51,613 nt of DNA from NCBI RefSeq assembly GCF_000963885.1, contig NZ_BALE01000041.1:1-51613 (forward strand), read 5' to 3'. This stretch comes from Tanticharoenia sakaeratensis NBRC 103193 (GTDB lineage Bacteria > Pseudomonadota > Alphaproteobacteria > Acetobacterales > Acetobacteraceae). Position numbers and translations under genes: made by a program. This document shows positions 1 through 7,554 of the stretch, in pieces; position 1 is the stretch's first letter, and the number at the start of each line of letters is the position of its first letter. The notes under the pieces are model-generated. The model did not search any database. It was not told the origin of the DNA and saw nothing but the letters and a program-made list of their open reading frames with translations.

Positions 1-37
1 CAGATCTGGCCGGTGCTCCTGCCGTTCCTGACCCAGC
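1..37. repeat. Terminal direct repeat, left copy
   Basis: These 37 bases are identical to the last 37 bases of the window (51577-51613). A reading frame starting at 51565 continues in frame through this copy, so the two ends are the same piece of DNA in a circular molecule. A repeat falling inside a gene is more likely an assembly overlap than a biological terminal repeat. Confidence 0.93.
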
Positions 38-519
38 ACTACCCATGGATCGTGCCCGTCACCGCGGTCCTGTTTCCCATCGCCGCCGTCTTCCGGGGCC
101 TGTCGCTCCTGCTCGGAAGCTACCGCTCGGTGCAGCAGACCGAACACGCCCGCGACGAGGACCGCTACCGCGCCATCATCGAGCAGCGTGACGCCGCCCT
201 GCGCGATCCCGCCAGCGAGCGCGCCCGGCCGTCTGATGATCCTACGCTTGACGATCCTGTGGGGCGCCTTGGAGGTGTTCCTGACCCTTGCGGCGCTGAC
301 CGCACAAAAATGATTCTACGCCCCATCCTGCCTCCCGCAGCGCGTTCATCCGCGGCGGCGGGACTTAATGAACGCAGATACTTTCAACGGAAACATGCAG
401 GCGATCGAGGCGGATATTCTCCCGCATCGAGGATGCGCCTGCAGTCACGTCTCCGCTCCCGTCCGGACGACCTGCTGTGTCGCAGACATGTAGGCGTGGC
501 AGATCCGAGCGCATTTTAA
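1..519 (+). CDS. Membrane protein with helical tail (3' part; begins at 51565 across the circle join)
   Basis: This is the continuation of the frame whose ATG is at 51565. The joined product would be about 172 residues. Its first ~45 residues are hydrophobic and form one or two membrane segments. A charged helical stretch rich in R, D, E and Q follows, to about residue 80. This resembles the plan of an inner-membrane spanin or another small lysis protein, and it follows another small membrane protein at the end of the late operon. From about position 215 the translation changes character, becoming rich in Arg, Pro and Ser, so the frame may be damaged or the true end may be earlier. A 25-codon hydrophobic frame (236-313) overlaps here and could be a separate tiny protein. 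The function is not established. Confidence 0.5.
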   Translation, partial: QIWPVLLPFLTQHYPWIVPVTAVLFPIAAVFRGLSLLLGSYRSVQQTEHARDEDRYRAIIEQRDAALRDPASERARPSDDPTLDDPVGRLGGVPDPCGADRTKMILRPILPPAARSSAAAGLNERRYFQRKHAGDRGGYSPASRMRLQSRLRSRPDDLLCRRHVGVADPSAF

Positions 520-912
520 GCGTCAGATGGATCTATACCATCACGCTTCGTCCACATACTTGCCGCACCTACCAGTCCGCGGCCAACCGCATCGACATGC
601 GAGTCAGGTGCAAGTCCAGATGCAGATGGAACAACTTCATGATGGGCATCAAAAAACGAACACGCATCTCGAATGCAAGGGATCCGGGATGCTGCATGCC
701 GGGCTCGATGTCAGCTTGAGGATGACGATGCACGGACCGGCATACGCGTTCCCCTCATCTGTCGGCCTACCCTCGCCCGTCCTGACTGGCCGCTGCAGCA
801 CATGGCGACAACACGAGTACGAGCGAAAATCTTGCCCAGTCAGCGCACAACCGGCCCGGTAAGCTCTCGGCTTATTCTGCTCTGATTTGTCGGGATAAAC
901 GGAACGCGGCAC
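520..912. other. Intergenic stretch with no convincing gene
   Basis: This stretch lies between the end of the late region and attP. Short frames occur on both strands, but their translations are low-complexity or Arg/His-rich and lack plausible starts. I see no RNA gene or mobile element. Integrase arm-type sites could lie here, but I could not identify repeated arm motifs by eye. Confidence 0.5.
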
Positions 913-945
913 CCAAGAAATTGTTGATTTCTACCAATTTCTTGG
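913..945. repeat. 10-bp perfect inverted repeat next to the tRNA-derived attP
   Basis: CCAAGAAATT (913-922) is complementary to AATTTCTTGG (936-945) across a 13-nt spacer. The right arm runs into the CCA end of the tRNA fragment. It may act as a hairpin after the reconstituted tRNA gene, or as part of the integrase binding region. Confidence 0.6.
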
Positions 946-991
946 AGCGGGCGATGGGATTCGAACCCACGACCCCAACCTTGGCAAGGTT
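943..991 (-). other. attP: attP core: 3' half of tRNA-Gly(GCC)
   Basis: On the minus strand, positions 991 to 943 read as a tRNA 3' half. There is the 3' side of the anticodon stem-loop with anticodon GCC (TTGCCAA loop), then a variable loop, then a T-arm with the GGTTCGAATCC signature, then an acceptor strand ending in GCTCCA. There is no 5' half, so this is not a functional tRNA. It is the identity block by which tRNA-targeting phages integrate and restore the host tRNA 3' end. The adjacent integrase gene fits this. Finding the block intact and internal implies the non-integrated circular form. Confidence 0.9.
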
Positions 992-1074
992 GTTGATATC
1001 CGAAGTTTATCCTAGACTTATCAGCGTGTTAAACACTGCTGCTTTCCCTTATGCCCAGCGTGTGCCCATTTGCT

Positions 1075-2100
1075 TCAAGACAGACGCGCGATCGACTCGG
1101 CCATGTGATCAGCGCTGACGGCCGCATACCGCTGAACCATTTTCGGGCTTTGCCATCCCCCCAGGCGCATCAGCGTGATCAGATCGCACCCGGTCATGAC
1201 CATCCAGCTCGCCCAGTGATGCCGCCAAGAATGAGGGCTGAATCCTACGATCTCCGCACGGCGACATGCAGTCGTGTGAGCTTTGGCGATCGGGTTGCCG
1301 CCCACCTGCTCCTCGGCCGTGTCCGTATAAGGGCGCCCATATCGATTGAGGAACACCCTGCCCTCCCGGGGCCTGATCTGCGCCTTCCATAGCCCAATGA
1401 TCGCGGCGTGAACGCGCGGATGCAGAGGCACGGATCTCTGCCGCCCGCTCTTACTCTTGGCGACGAACAGCGATTTGCGCTCCAGATCGACATGTCGCCA
1501 ATCGAGTCGCAGGGCCTCAGCCGACCGCAAGCCTTGGAAACAGAGTGTCAGCGCGATCGGCTGGACATGAGGGGCGTATGCTTCGAGTAGCCGCTCCTGC
1601 TCGTCTTTGCGCAGCCAGACGACGCCCTCCATCGTCTCTTGCTTCACAACTGACAGCGTTGGCGCGATCAGAGCCTGGGATTTCGCGCCAGCGTTGATCG
1701 CTGCTTGGAGGATGGCCCTCCAACGGGCCCGGGTGGCCGGCGCCATCTTTGCGCCTCTGGTGCCGAGCCAGTTCTGCCAGGCGCGTTCGGCATGCGCGAG
1801 CGAGTAGTGGCCGATGCGCTGCGTGAAGTCGATCAGCCGCTCAATGTCGTATGAGGCGGGAGACGCGCGCTCGATATAGACGGTGGCAGCATCAGCAATT
1901 GTAATGCGCTCAAGGCCGATGCTTGGTCCGTCTAGGCGCTCACTACGGATCCCCGCTTCTTCCGCTGCGCCAACAGCCTCCGCATCTGAGCGACTGCGGC
2001 ATCCGGTGTTGTGCTCCGAGACCGCGATGACCTCGCGACCGACGCGGACGGTGCCCCTGACGTACCAGAACTCGCCACGCTTGCGGTAGGATAGGGACAA
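1075..2100 (-). CDS. int: Tyrosine-type site-specific integrase
   Basis: The 341-residue phage integrase catalyses recombination between attP and the host tRNA-Gly gene. The N-terminal ~60 residues look like an arm-binding domain. A core-binding helical domain follows (about 66-145), then the catalytic domain. The catalytic set is visible: R192 (GLRSAEAL), a Lys in KSKSGR (about 215-217), H290-x-x-R293 (HSWRHHW), W316 in GGWQ replacing the second His, and nucleophile Y325 (VQRYA). The gene ends 84 bp from attP, as is usual for int. Its first 169 bp overlap the upstream putative xis in another frame. It is the last gene of the leftward early operon. Confidence 0.95.
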   Translation of the reverse strand: MSLSYRKRGEFWYVRGTVRVGREVIAVSEHNTGCRSRSDAEAVGAAEEAGIRSERLDGPSIGLERITIADAATVYIERASPASYDIERLIDFTQRIGHYSLAHAERAWQNWLGTRGAKMAPATRARWRAILQAAINAGAKSQALIAPTLSVVKQETMEGVVWLRKDEQERLLEAYAPHVQPIALTLCFQGLRSAEALRLDWRHVDLERKSLFVAKSKSGRQRSVPLHPRVHAAIIGLWKAQIRPREGRVFLNRYGRPYTDTAEEQVGGNPIAKAHTTACRRAEIVGFSPHSWRHHWASWMVMTGCDLITLMRLGGWQSPKMVQRYAAVSADHMAESIARLS

Positions 2101-2264
2101 CGAAGTGCTCTCTGAATATGTTCGACGTCGTGTCGATTGAAATAGATCGTGCGCCCAATGCGAATACAGGCAAGCCCCGGGACCGTCGGGAGATAGCGTC
2201 GAAGCGTCCGCTCAGACCTACCCAAAGATGCAGCCAGTTCCGCGCGAGATATCAGTTCACCCAT
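1932..2264 (-). CDS. xis: Putative excisionase / HTH DNA-binding protein
   Basis: The protein has 110 residues. Residues 1-60 carry a helix-turn-helix of the excisionase type (ISRAELAASLGRSERTLRRYL), followed by an IRIGRTIYF strand and a DVEHIQRAL helix. The remaining ~50 residues are Ser/Arg-rich and are encoded within the overlap with the start of int. A small HTH protein directly before int is the expected place for Xis, which biases the integrase toward excision. The start overlaps the stop of the preceding gene by a few bases, suggesting coupled translation. It could alternatively be a transcriptional regulator. Confidence 0.7.
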   Translation of the reverse strand: MGELISRAELAASLGRSERTLRRYLPTVPGLACIRIGRTIYFNRHDVEHIQRALRCPYPTASVASSGTSGAPSASVARSSRSRSTTPDAAVAQMRRLLAQRKKRGSVVSA

Positions 2265-2520
2265 GGCGCTCTCCCGTCTCCTGCGGCGGGATGCACGGGC
2301 CGACGTATGTCATGCCGGCTCGCGCGACCTCCGATGCCGGCTCCGTATCGGTGGCCCAACCGCACACGTGCCAATATCCATAAGCCCATTTCGCTGGCGC
2401 AAAATCCCCAAGGCTGTCTTGCAGCCAATGGTATGAGCCGTTCTGCGCGTCCTCCGGCGGTCTGCACTCAAGAGCCCCATGCTTCGTCACCGCGAGCGTG
2501 TCATGTTCATCGTTTGCCAT
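2257..2520 (-). CDS. Hypothetical phage protein, 87 aa
   Basis: The start is taken at MANDEHD, one base after the stop of dut; a longer frame would run into dut. The product is rich in Trp, Tyr and Gly in the middle (HWLQ...KWAYGYWHVCGW), and I recognise no domain. It sits between dut and the putative xis with tight junctions, so it belongs to the leftward operon. Confidence 0.65.
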   Translation of the reverse strand: MANDEHDTLAVTKHGALECRPPEDAQNGSYHWLQDSLGDFAPAKWAYGYWHVCGWATDTEPASEVARAGMTYVGPCIPPQETGERHG

Positions 2521-2521
2521 C

Positions 2522-2950
2522 TTACTTCCCACTGCTCCCAAATCCGCCAACGCCCCGCGTCGTCTCGTCCAGTTCATCCACTTCAACCATCACACACTCC
2601 GGCACCGGCAGGATGAGCGCCTGGGCGATGCGCTCGCCGCCCCGGAACTCGCGCGGCTCCTCGCTGCTGTTGCGGATGATCACGCCGATCTCGCCGCGGT
2701 AGGGCGCGTCCACGATGCCGCCGAGGATCTGGATGCCCTTGGATGCCAGACCCGACCGGCCTTCCATCTTCATCATCCAGCCATCAGGGATCGCGAGCGC
2801 AATGCCGAGGCGAAACGTGTGGCGCTGCCCGGCTCCGAGCGACACGTCTGCGTGGTCCTTCGGCAGATACAGGTCGAATGCCGCATCCGTCGCGTGCGCC
2901 TTGGCCGGCAGGATCGCGTCAGGGCACAGTTTCTTCGTGGGGATGTTCAT
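2522..2950 (-). CDS. dut: dUTP diphosphatase
   Basis: This 142-residue homotrimeric-type dUTPase hydrolyses dUTP to dUMP and pyrophosphate, keeping uracil out of phage DNA. All five family motifs are visible in order: ATDAAFDLY near residue 20, GRSGLASKGI near 64, GGIVDAPYRGEIGV near 77, GERIAQALI near 104, and the C-terminal glycine-rich RGVGGFGSSG that closes over the active site. The length is normal for the family. The start overlaps the upstream stop, as elsewhere in this operon. Confidence 0.96.
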   Translation of the reverse strand: MNIPTKKLCPDAILPAKAHATDAAFDLYLPKDHADVSLGAGQRHTFRLGIALAIPDGWMMKMEGRSGLASKGIQILGGIVDAPYRGEIGVIIRNSSEEPREFRGGERIAQALILPVPECVMVEVDELDETTRGVGGFGSSGK

Positions 2951-3234
2951 GGCGTGGCGTCCCGATTTTCTTCCTGCGGAGCGAACAGATCAGTTGCGCG
3001 CTTATAGATTGCCTTGATGGTCGTCCAAGAGACCGGCACGCGCTGCCAGACCGTGCCGGATCCTCCGCACTGCTCGCACGTGCTTTCGCCTTCGCAATGC
3101 GGCGATGCGGGGCCGAGACCATCGCCCTCGCATTCCGAGCAGGTGATTTCGACCCGCTCGCTGAACTCGCCGATCATTGCGCCCTTGGCGGCGTTCGAGA
3201 ACGCCTCATAGTCCGGCATCAGGATCGTCTTCAT
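2947..3234 (-). CDS. Small zinc-ribbon protein with DnaJ-like Cys repeats
   Basis: The protein has 95 residues with the start at MKTILMPDYEAF. Two Cys pairs are visible: CSEC-EGDGLG near residue 31 and CEQCGGSG near 50. This CxxCxGxG spacing is that of DnaJ-type zinc centres, so metal binding is likely. Partner and function are unknown. It overlaps both neighbours by a few bases. Confidence 0.7.
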   Translation of the reverse strand: MKTILMPDYEAFSNAAKGAMIGEFSERVEITCSECEGDGLGPASPHCEGESTCEQCGGSGTVWQRVPVSWTTIKAIYKRATDLFAPQEENRDATP

Positions 3235-3680
3235 GGCGTGTCTCCACGGGCGCGGATGGCGGAACGGACCCGATCGAGCGCACCTTCGCATTCGGTCGTG
3301 ATATCGCTGTGGATGAAGTCGCAGCGTTCGCCGTCCTCGCTCTGGAGCGTTACCCATCGACCATTGCGAGCTCGGTATTGGCTAGAATGCCCATCTACGA
3401 CGCTCGCAAGTGCTGCCTCCGCGACACGCAACGCCTCCCGCTCAGCCTTCACCGCCTCCGCGATCTTCGCTTCGATCTGCTCGGGGGTAAGGACAGCGCC
3501 ATAGTATTCACCATCTGTGATGTCGTCTGGGACCATCCAGCGATTTTTGCTGTCCGTCCATATTCTCTCAACTGGGCACCACCGCTGCCGTGTCACGCCG
3601 CAGTCAAGATCATAAAAACAATGCCACCCATCGACCTTGTCCAGAGGCGCAGGCGGCCGTCCGTTCCATACTTCGGTCAT
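3231..3680 (-). CDS. Hypothetical phage protein, 149 aa
   Basis: The start is taken at MTEVWNG, which overlaps the upstream gene by 4 bp. The N-terminal half is Trp-rich and has several Cys residues. The middle forms a charged helix (about residues 65-95, EAKIAEAVKAEREALR). No family is recognised. Confidence 0.65.
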   Translation of the reverse strand: MTEVWNGRPPAPLDKVDGWHCFYDLDCGVTRQRWCPVERIWTDSKNRWMVPDDITDGEYYGAVLTPEQIEAKIAEAVKAEREALRVAEAALASVVDGHSSQYRARNGRWVTLQSEDGERCDFIHSDITTECEGALDRVRSAIRARGDTP

Positions 3681-4102
3681 GGCGTGGGCTCCGCGGTGGC
3701 GGATATGGCGGCGTCGATCGCAGCGCTGGGCGTTTCCCCGCACCCGAGCAAATCGTCCGGTCTCTGAAAGACGCCCCATCTATGGCGAAGGGAGAAGCTA
3801 AGGCTCACCGTCGTGTGCTTTCTCATCCACCCCAGCCGTTCCGCATCGGTGCGTCCGCCCTCATCCAGACGATACGTACGGCCGAGATGCTCGATCGTCT
3901 CGGGCAGCGTGGCGGGAGATAGGTCGGATGGGTGAAACAACCAGTCGTTTATTCTAACAAGGCATTCCTCCCCCTCGATCACTTCCTGAACGTAGAAGCA
4001 CTCCCCAACCATCAGAGAAGCTTCAGGGCAAGCTGAATGAAACAGTTCGTCCGCGACCTTCACCAGATCGCCGGGCTGCGGGGGCCAACGGTGCTCGGTC
4101 AT
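3677..4102 (-). CDS. Hypothetical phage protein, 141 aa
   Basis: The start is chosen at MTEHRWPPQPGD, giving the 4-bp overlap typical of this operon. The N-terminal part (PQPGDLVKVADELF, then YVQEVIEGEECLVRI) reads like a small beta-barrel of KOW/SH3 style. The rest is unrecognised. Confidence 0.65.
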   Translation of the reverse strand: MTEHRWPPQPGDLVKVADELFHSACPEASLMVGECFYVQEVIEGEECLVRINDWLFHPSDLSPATLPETIEHLGRTYRLDEGGRTDAERLGWMRKHTTVSLSFSLRHRWGVFQRPDDLLGCGETPSAAIDAAISATAEPTP

Positions 4103-4302
4103 ATTACCCTCTCCCATCGCTTCGTCTCCCGCACGTAGCGGGCCAGATTGGCGCGTTTCAGGCGCTGCAGTGTGTCGTGTGCCCACAGATCAGGACGGCA
4201 ACGAGCGCCGTTCCAAATGAAGAGCCCCTCTACTTCCGCTCGACTAGCTGGCAGCGCTGCCAGTACCATCGCGTCGTCGCGGGGGGATTGGTCGGCGGTC
4301 AT
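4099..4302 (-). CDS. Hypothetical small protein, 67 aa
   Basis: This small soluble protein ends in a basic helix (LQRLKRANLARYVRETKRW). It has 4-bp overlaps on both sides, which supports it as a real operon member. Function unknown. Confidence 0.6.
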   Translation of the reverse strand: MTADQSPRDDAMVLAALPASRAEVEGLFIWNGARCRPDLWAHDTLQRLKRANLARYVRETKRWERVI

Positions 4303-4502
4303 ATGCCAATGCTTCGCATGGTGGCGTCATGCTTTCGCAAAATGGATTGTTGCGCGCGCTGCATTTGCACGATCATCTTGTCGGAAACCCTCTTCGCCTC
4401 TGGCGTCGAAAGGTTGTTGCTTTCGAGCAGGGAAATGATGCAGCCCAATATCCGAATATCGGAAGATGCGTGCGCTGCGCTTCTCGCATTCTCGTCAGAC
4501 AT
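4299..4502 (-). CDS. Hypothetical small helical protein, 67 aa
   Basis: The start is at MSDENARS, overlapping the end of the upstream gene by 8 bp. The protein is predicted to be mostly helical and basic at its C-terminus. Function unknown. Confidence 0.6.
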   Translation of the reverse strand: MSDENARSAAHASSDIRILGCIISLLESNNLSTPEAKRVSDKMIVQMQRAQQSILRKHDATMRSIGI

Positions 4503-5229
4503 CCCGCTTCTCCGGTGCTGCGGCGAGGGCGGCGCGGTCGATGCGCTCAATCTCCGCGAGGATCAGTGCAGCCGCTTTGATCAGGTCGCGTCTCGGCGTG
4601 GTCGGCTTCCACCATGTGCGGTCCCATGGCCACAAGACTGGCGGCACGCCACCGAGAATATTTGCCTCTGACGGCGTTGCACTCGCAGAGTAGGCATAGG
4701 CGGAAGCTGCGGAGGCCAACTCGCCGAGTGAATACTGATCGTCGTGCGCCTCGGTCCAGCCTTCCGCCATTTTCTGGCGCTCGCGTTCAGCGCGGACGTC
4801 GGACCATGCCGCCAGTTCCGCCTCACGGGCGACGGGCGGGTGCTTTCTGCGGCACTTCGCGCAAGAGCGCTTTGGGTCTCGGACGCCTGTAATTGTTAAG
4901 CACCACTCGCAGCCTGGCCTACCTGTCAGTGCATCCACCGGCTCCGCACCCGCGCGCAGTTCGGCGAGGGCTTCGGCACGACCACGGGCTTTGGCTTCGC
5001 GGATAAAGGATGTGATGACTGAGTCATACAGTTCAGCCGCGAGTTCTCCGCATTCTTCCACTCCAATATCTACAGTTCCACCCTCGTACGTAAGCGCGTC
5101 AATTAGAGGGTATCCAATGGGATCGTTATCTTCCTCTTTTGTGTAAAGAAGACGGTAGCTCCTCATAATGTCGACCATCTTCTCAATCTGCTCATCCCGC
5201 GTCCTCGGCGGATTCGTCTGGTCGGTCAT
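4495..5229 (-). CDS. Phage protein with Cys cluster and recurrent WPWD domain, 244 aa
   Basis: Residues ~105-130 hold a four-Cys cluster (CEWC ... CAKC) that may bind zinc. The C-terminal ~100 residues belong to a domain often met in phage early regions: a charged RAERERQ.AEGW.E.HDDQY.LGELA block, then WPWD, then a conserved helix RRDLIKAAALILAEIERIDRAA. The biochemical role of this domain is not known to me. The N-terminus (about 1-60) is helical. The gene overlaps its upstream neighbour by 4 bp. Confidence 0.7.
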   Translation of the reverse strand: MTDQTNPPRTRDEQIEKMVDIMRSYRLLYTKEEDNDPIGYPLIDALTYEGGTVDIGVEECGELAAELYDSVITSFIREAKARGRAEALAELRAGAEPVDALTGRPGCEWCLTITGVRDPKRSCAKCRRKHPPVAREAELAAWSDVRAERERQKMAEGWTEAHDDQYSLGELASAASAYAYSASATPSEANILGGVPPVLWPWDRTWWKPTTPRRDLIKAAALILAEIERIDRAALAAAPEKRDV

Positions 5230-5441
5230 CGCACAATCTCCAGCCCGCGCACGGAGCGCGGCGTCGTGAGCTGCTGCGTTGCACGGGTGGCGCGCAGCAC
5301 TCGCAATTTCTCATTCAGCCGCGCGATCTCTTCCTCGTGGATCAGCGCGTCACCGATGTCGCCATTGCGGCGATCCAGGACGGCGCGGCCGCGGTGGAAC
5401 GCGATCTGGCGCAGAAGGTCGGGTTCGGTGGGAGGCGTCAT
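5226..5441 (-). CDS. Hypothetical small protein, 71 aa
   Basis: The start is at MTPPTEPDLL, overlapping the end of bet by 4 bp. The product is a short basic helical protein with a likely coiled segment (DALIHEEEIARLNEKLRVLR). Its place directly after bet suggests, but does not show, a role in recombination. Confidence 0.6.
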   Translation of the reverse strand: MTPPTEPDLLRQIAFHRGRAVLDRRNGDIGDALIHEEEIARLNEKLRVLRATRATQQLTTPRSVRGLEIVR

Positions 5442-6334
5442 GCGGGAATTTCTTCCACATCGACCGCCGCCTGCTGCGCGCGCTCCTGCTCGATCTCGTT
5501 CGCGATCTCCGCCTCGCGATCCTGGATCGTCTGGAAGACCTTCTCCTGCACGTCCTCCGCGATCGGTCGGCCGGCGTCGGATGCCTTCGCAATGGTTTCG
5601 ATCCACTGACGACGCAGGCCGCCGATATGGACTTCCGTTGTGCAGCGCTCGGCTTTTGCCCCAATCAGGCGCACGTAGTCGGTCGGCCGTTCCGTGCGGC
5701 GCGGCTGCTCAGGCGCGGGCGTGTGCTCGATCGTGGCGGTTTCCGCGAACGATTTTCCATTCATCTCGTCTTCGGTATTCGTCCCTCCTGTCTGTTCAGG
5801 GAATGCCATCCGAAGTGCCTGGGCCTCGGCGCATTTTGCCAACTGTCCGTACGCCCGCTTTTTCCACATCACATTTGGGGCGTCGCTGTCGCGCTTGGCA
5901 GTTGCATAGTTCTCAAGCCAGAATTCTTTGGCCGTAAACTTGCAGACGCGGCCGTGAACCATTCGCTCGACAGTCATTCGGCACCACTGCGGAAATGTCA
6001 CAGAGACACCGCCCAGAGTAAGCGTCTGATCCGGACCAAATTCGGGCTCCGATTTTCCCACGTAGTCGCCCGTACGAGCTGCCTCGATACGGTAGAGCGC
6101 GATCCCGGGCATGACCGTGTCGATCATCCCGCCAGCGGCCTTGCTCCAGATCGGCACGATATGGACTGGCTTTTTCATCGGATCGAGGCCGGCTGCTTTG
6201 CAGTAACCAAGAACCATAGCGACGCTCTCATCCGATGCGCCGGGATAGAAGCTGTTTTTAAGAGCAGTCATGACATCCCGCTCGGAGACAGTGGCGCTCG
6301 TTGATGGCCGTGCGGTCGCGACTACATTGTTCAT
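5438..6334 (-). CDS. bet: Bet/RecT-family single-strand annealing protein
   Basis: The 298-residue recombinase anneals complementary single strands during phage recombination. The N-terminal block (DVMTALKNSFYPGASDESV, then VLGYCKAAGLDPMKKPVHIVP) is the hallmark of lambda Bet-type proteins. It is followed by the conserved core with WKKRAYGQLAKCAEAQALRMAFPE at about 155-180. The C-terminal ~80 residues are charged and variable. No lambda-type exonuclease partner was recognised next to it. It overlaps both neighbours by 4 bp. Confidence 0.92.
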   Translation of the reverse strand: MNNVVATARPSTSATVSERDVMTALKNSFYPGASDESVAMVLGYCKAAGLDPMKKPVHIVPIWSKAAGGMIDTVMPGIALYRIEAARTGDYVGKSEPEFGPDQTLTLGGVSVTFPQWCRMTVERMVHGRVCKFTAKEFWLENYATAKRDSDAPNVMWKKRAYGQLAKCAEAQALRMAFPEQTGGTNTEDEMNGKSFAETATIEHTPAPEQPRRTERPTDYVRLIGAKAERCTTEVHIGGLRRQWIETIAKASDAGRPIAEDVQEKVFQTIQDREAEIANEIEQERAQQAAVDVEEIPA

Positions 6335-6786
6335 GGCTTGCGCCCCTTGATCTGGATGTGTCCCGGTCCGCCATTGCTCAGCGTCGCCCCGGGCAGTGTC
6401 GCCCCGTTGCGCAGGCGCTTCGCCAGCTCGGTCCGGTTAAGTTTGTCGGGTTGCGGCTCGAACAGTTCGGGCGCTGCTGCCTGAAGGGCCGCAAGATCGG
6501 TGACGGTGGCCGCCGGGCGCGGTGAGACACGCACAACCTCGTATGCGCCAGCCTCGAAGCCCGTGACGCCGCTCTCGGCCATGCTGTCGCGGACAAGCTC
6601 ACGCAGGGCCGCCTCAGCTTCGCTTGCAGCGCCCTTGAGCGCATCCAGCGCTATCACCGCTTCGATAGCCGGCACGTCCGGGTCGCTTGCCTCGCGCATG
6701 GCCTTGAGAGCCGCCACGTAAGCGTCGGACGCGGGCTTGATCGCCTGCGCGTGCAGTTCGTTCATCCGGGTGAGGACGGCGCTCAT
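6331..6786 (-). CDS. Hypothetical protein upstream of bet, Gp157/Gam-like position, 151 aa
   Basis: The start is at MSAVLTRMNELHAQ. The N-terminal two thirds are helical and Ala/Glu-rich. The C-terminal end has a compact GATLPGATLSNGGPGHIQI element that resembles the tails of siphophage Gp157-type proteins seen beside recombinases. Assignment to that family is tentative. The gene is coupled to bet by a 4-bp overlap. Confidence 0.6.
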   Translation of the reverse strand: MSAVLTRMNELHAQAIKPASDAYVAALKAMREASDPDVPAIEAVIALDALKGAASEAEAALRELVRDSMAESGVTGFEAGAYEVVRVSPRPAATVTDLAALQAAAPELFEPQPDKLNRTELAKRLRNGATLPGATLSNGGPGHIQIKGRKP

Positions 6787-7019
6787 ACCGCCCTCCCGCC
6801 ATCCGGGGACCACACACCGTCGCGCTGCACAGGCGGCAGCGGAAAAGCGACGCTCTCCACGTAGTCCGCCATGCGGTCGATCATGTCCGCGGTGCCGTTC
6901 CAGTAGGAAACCGCGCCGGGGTTTTTCGTGCCGAAGGTGCTTGCCGTGCGCCGCGCGTTATCTGCGTTGCGCCTCATGCGACGCAGCTTCTCAGTCGTCT
7001 CCGCGTTGAACCGGGGCAT
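6783..7019 (-). CDS. Hypothetical small basic protein, 78 aa
   Basis: The ATG at 7019 is preceded by a good GGAGG ribosome site and overlaps the stop of the upstream mini-gene. The product begins MPRFNAETTEKLRRMRRNAD and is basic and helical at the N-terminus. Function unknown. Confidence 0.6.
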   Translation of the reverse strand: MPRFNAETTEKLRRMRRNADNARRTASTFGTKNPGAVSYWNGTADMIDRMADYVESVAFPLPPVQRDGVWSPDGGRAV

Positions 7020-7138
7020 CACGACCCACCTCCATCACGGCGCTGGAGCCAGAAGCCCGCGAGCAGCCACGCCACGCCGAAGAGGTTCACGAGCAGTGAC
7101 AGGACCAGACAGGTCGGACAAGTCGGGGGCCAGATCAC
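7019..7138 (-). CDS. Single-pass small membrane protein, 39 aa
   Basis: A GTG start at 7138 overlaps the previous stop (GTGA) and the frame ends TGA overlapping the next ATG. These couplings support it as a real gene. The peptide has one strong membrane helix (CLVLSLLVNLFGVAWLLAGF) and a basic tail. The N-terminus has a CPTC pair. Function unknown. Confidence 0.55.
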   Translation of the reverse strand: MIWPPTCPTCLVLSLLVNLFGVAWLLAGFWLQRRDGGGS

Positions 7139-7470
7139 CGCACACCGGCCCGGGCGCGCTCGGCGTCCCATTCCCAGATGCGTGCTTCTTCGACCTTGAG
7201 CGCGGCAAGATCGGCTTCCATCACGTCGATAGAGTCGTTGACTGGATCAAACGACTGTTCGAGAAGCGTGAAATCCCGAAGCGCCTGATACTTGTCCTCA
7301 TGCTGGACAGCATCACGCATTGCCTTGGCCGCATTGACCAATGCTTCGAGCAGAAGCCTGTTTTTCTCGAATGCCTTCAGCCGCTCATCGGCTTCATTGG
7401 ACAGATCCGGCGCACTCAGTGCGTCGATGTCGCTCAAGAGACAGCCGGGCGGTAGATTACCGTCACCCAT
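7135..7470 (-). CDS. Hypothetical helical protein, 111 aa
   Basis: The start is at MGDGNLPP because of an upstream GGAGGG. After a short N-terminal segment the protein is one long acidic helical region with likely coiled coil (about residues 25-100). Function unknown. Confidence 0.6.
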   Translation of the reverse strand: MGDGNLPPGCLLSDIDALSAPDLSNEADERLKAFEKNRLLLEALVNAAKAMRDAVQHEDKYQALRDFTLLEQSFDPVNDSIDVMEADLAALKVEEARIWEWDAERARAGVR

Positions 7471-7554
7471 CGCACCCTCCATTATCGAAAACTCTGCCGG
7501 GGAATCCGGCCATTTCTCCCGCGCGGCACTGCGGCGCGAGAGCGTATGGCGGGA

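Noticed and set aside
1-37. Biological terminal redundancy used in packaging
   Set aside because: It is only 37 bp, lies within a gene, and is consistent with an assembly overlap; it cannot be settled from sequence alone.
943-991. Functional tRNA-Gly gene
   Set aside because: No D-arm or 5' acceptor strand is present beyond 991; only the 3' half exists.
921-1118. Open frame with the sequence MGFEPTTPTLARL
   Set aside because: This is the familiar spurious translation of a tRNA 3' half; here it is attP, not a gene.
5279-6304. 341-codon plus-strand frame opposite bet
   Set aside because: The minus-strand frame has clear Bet motifs; the plus-strand translation is low in recognisable structure.
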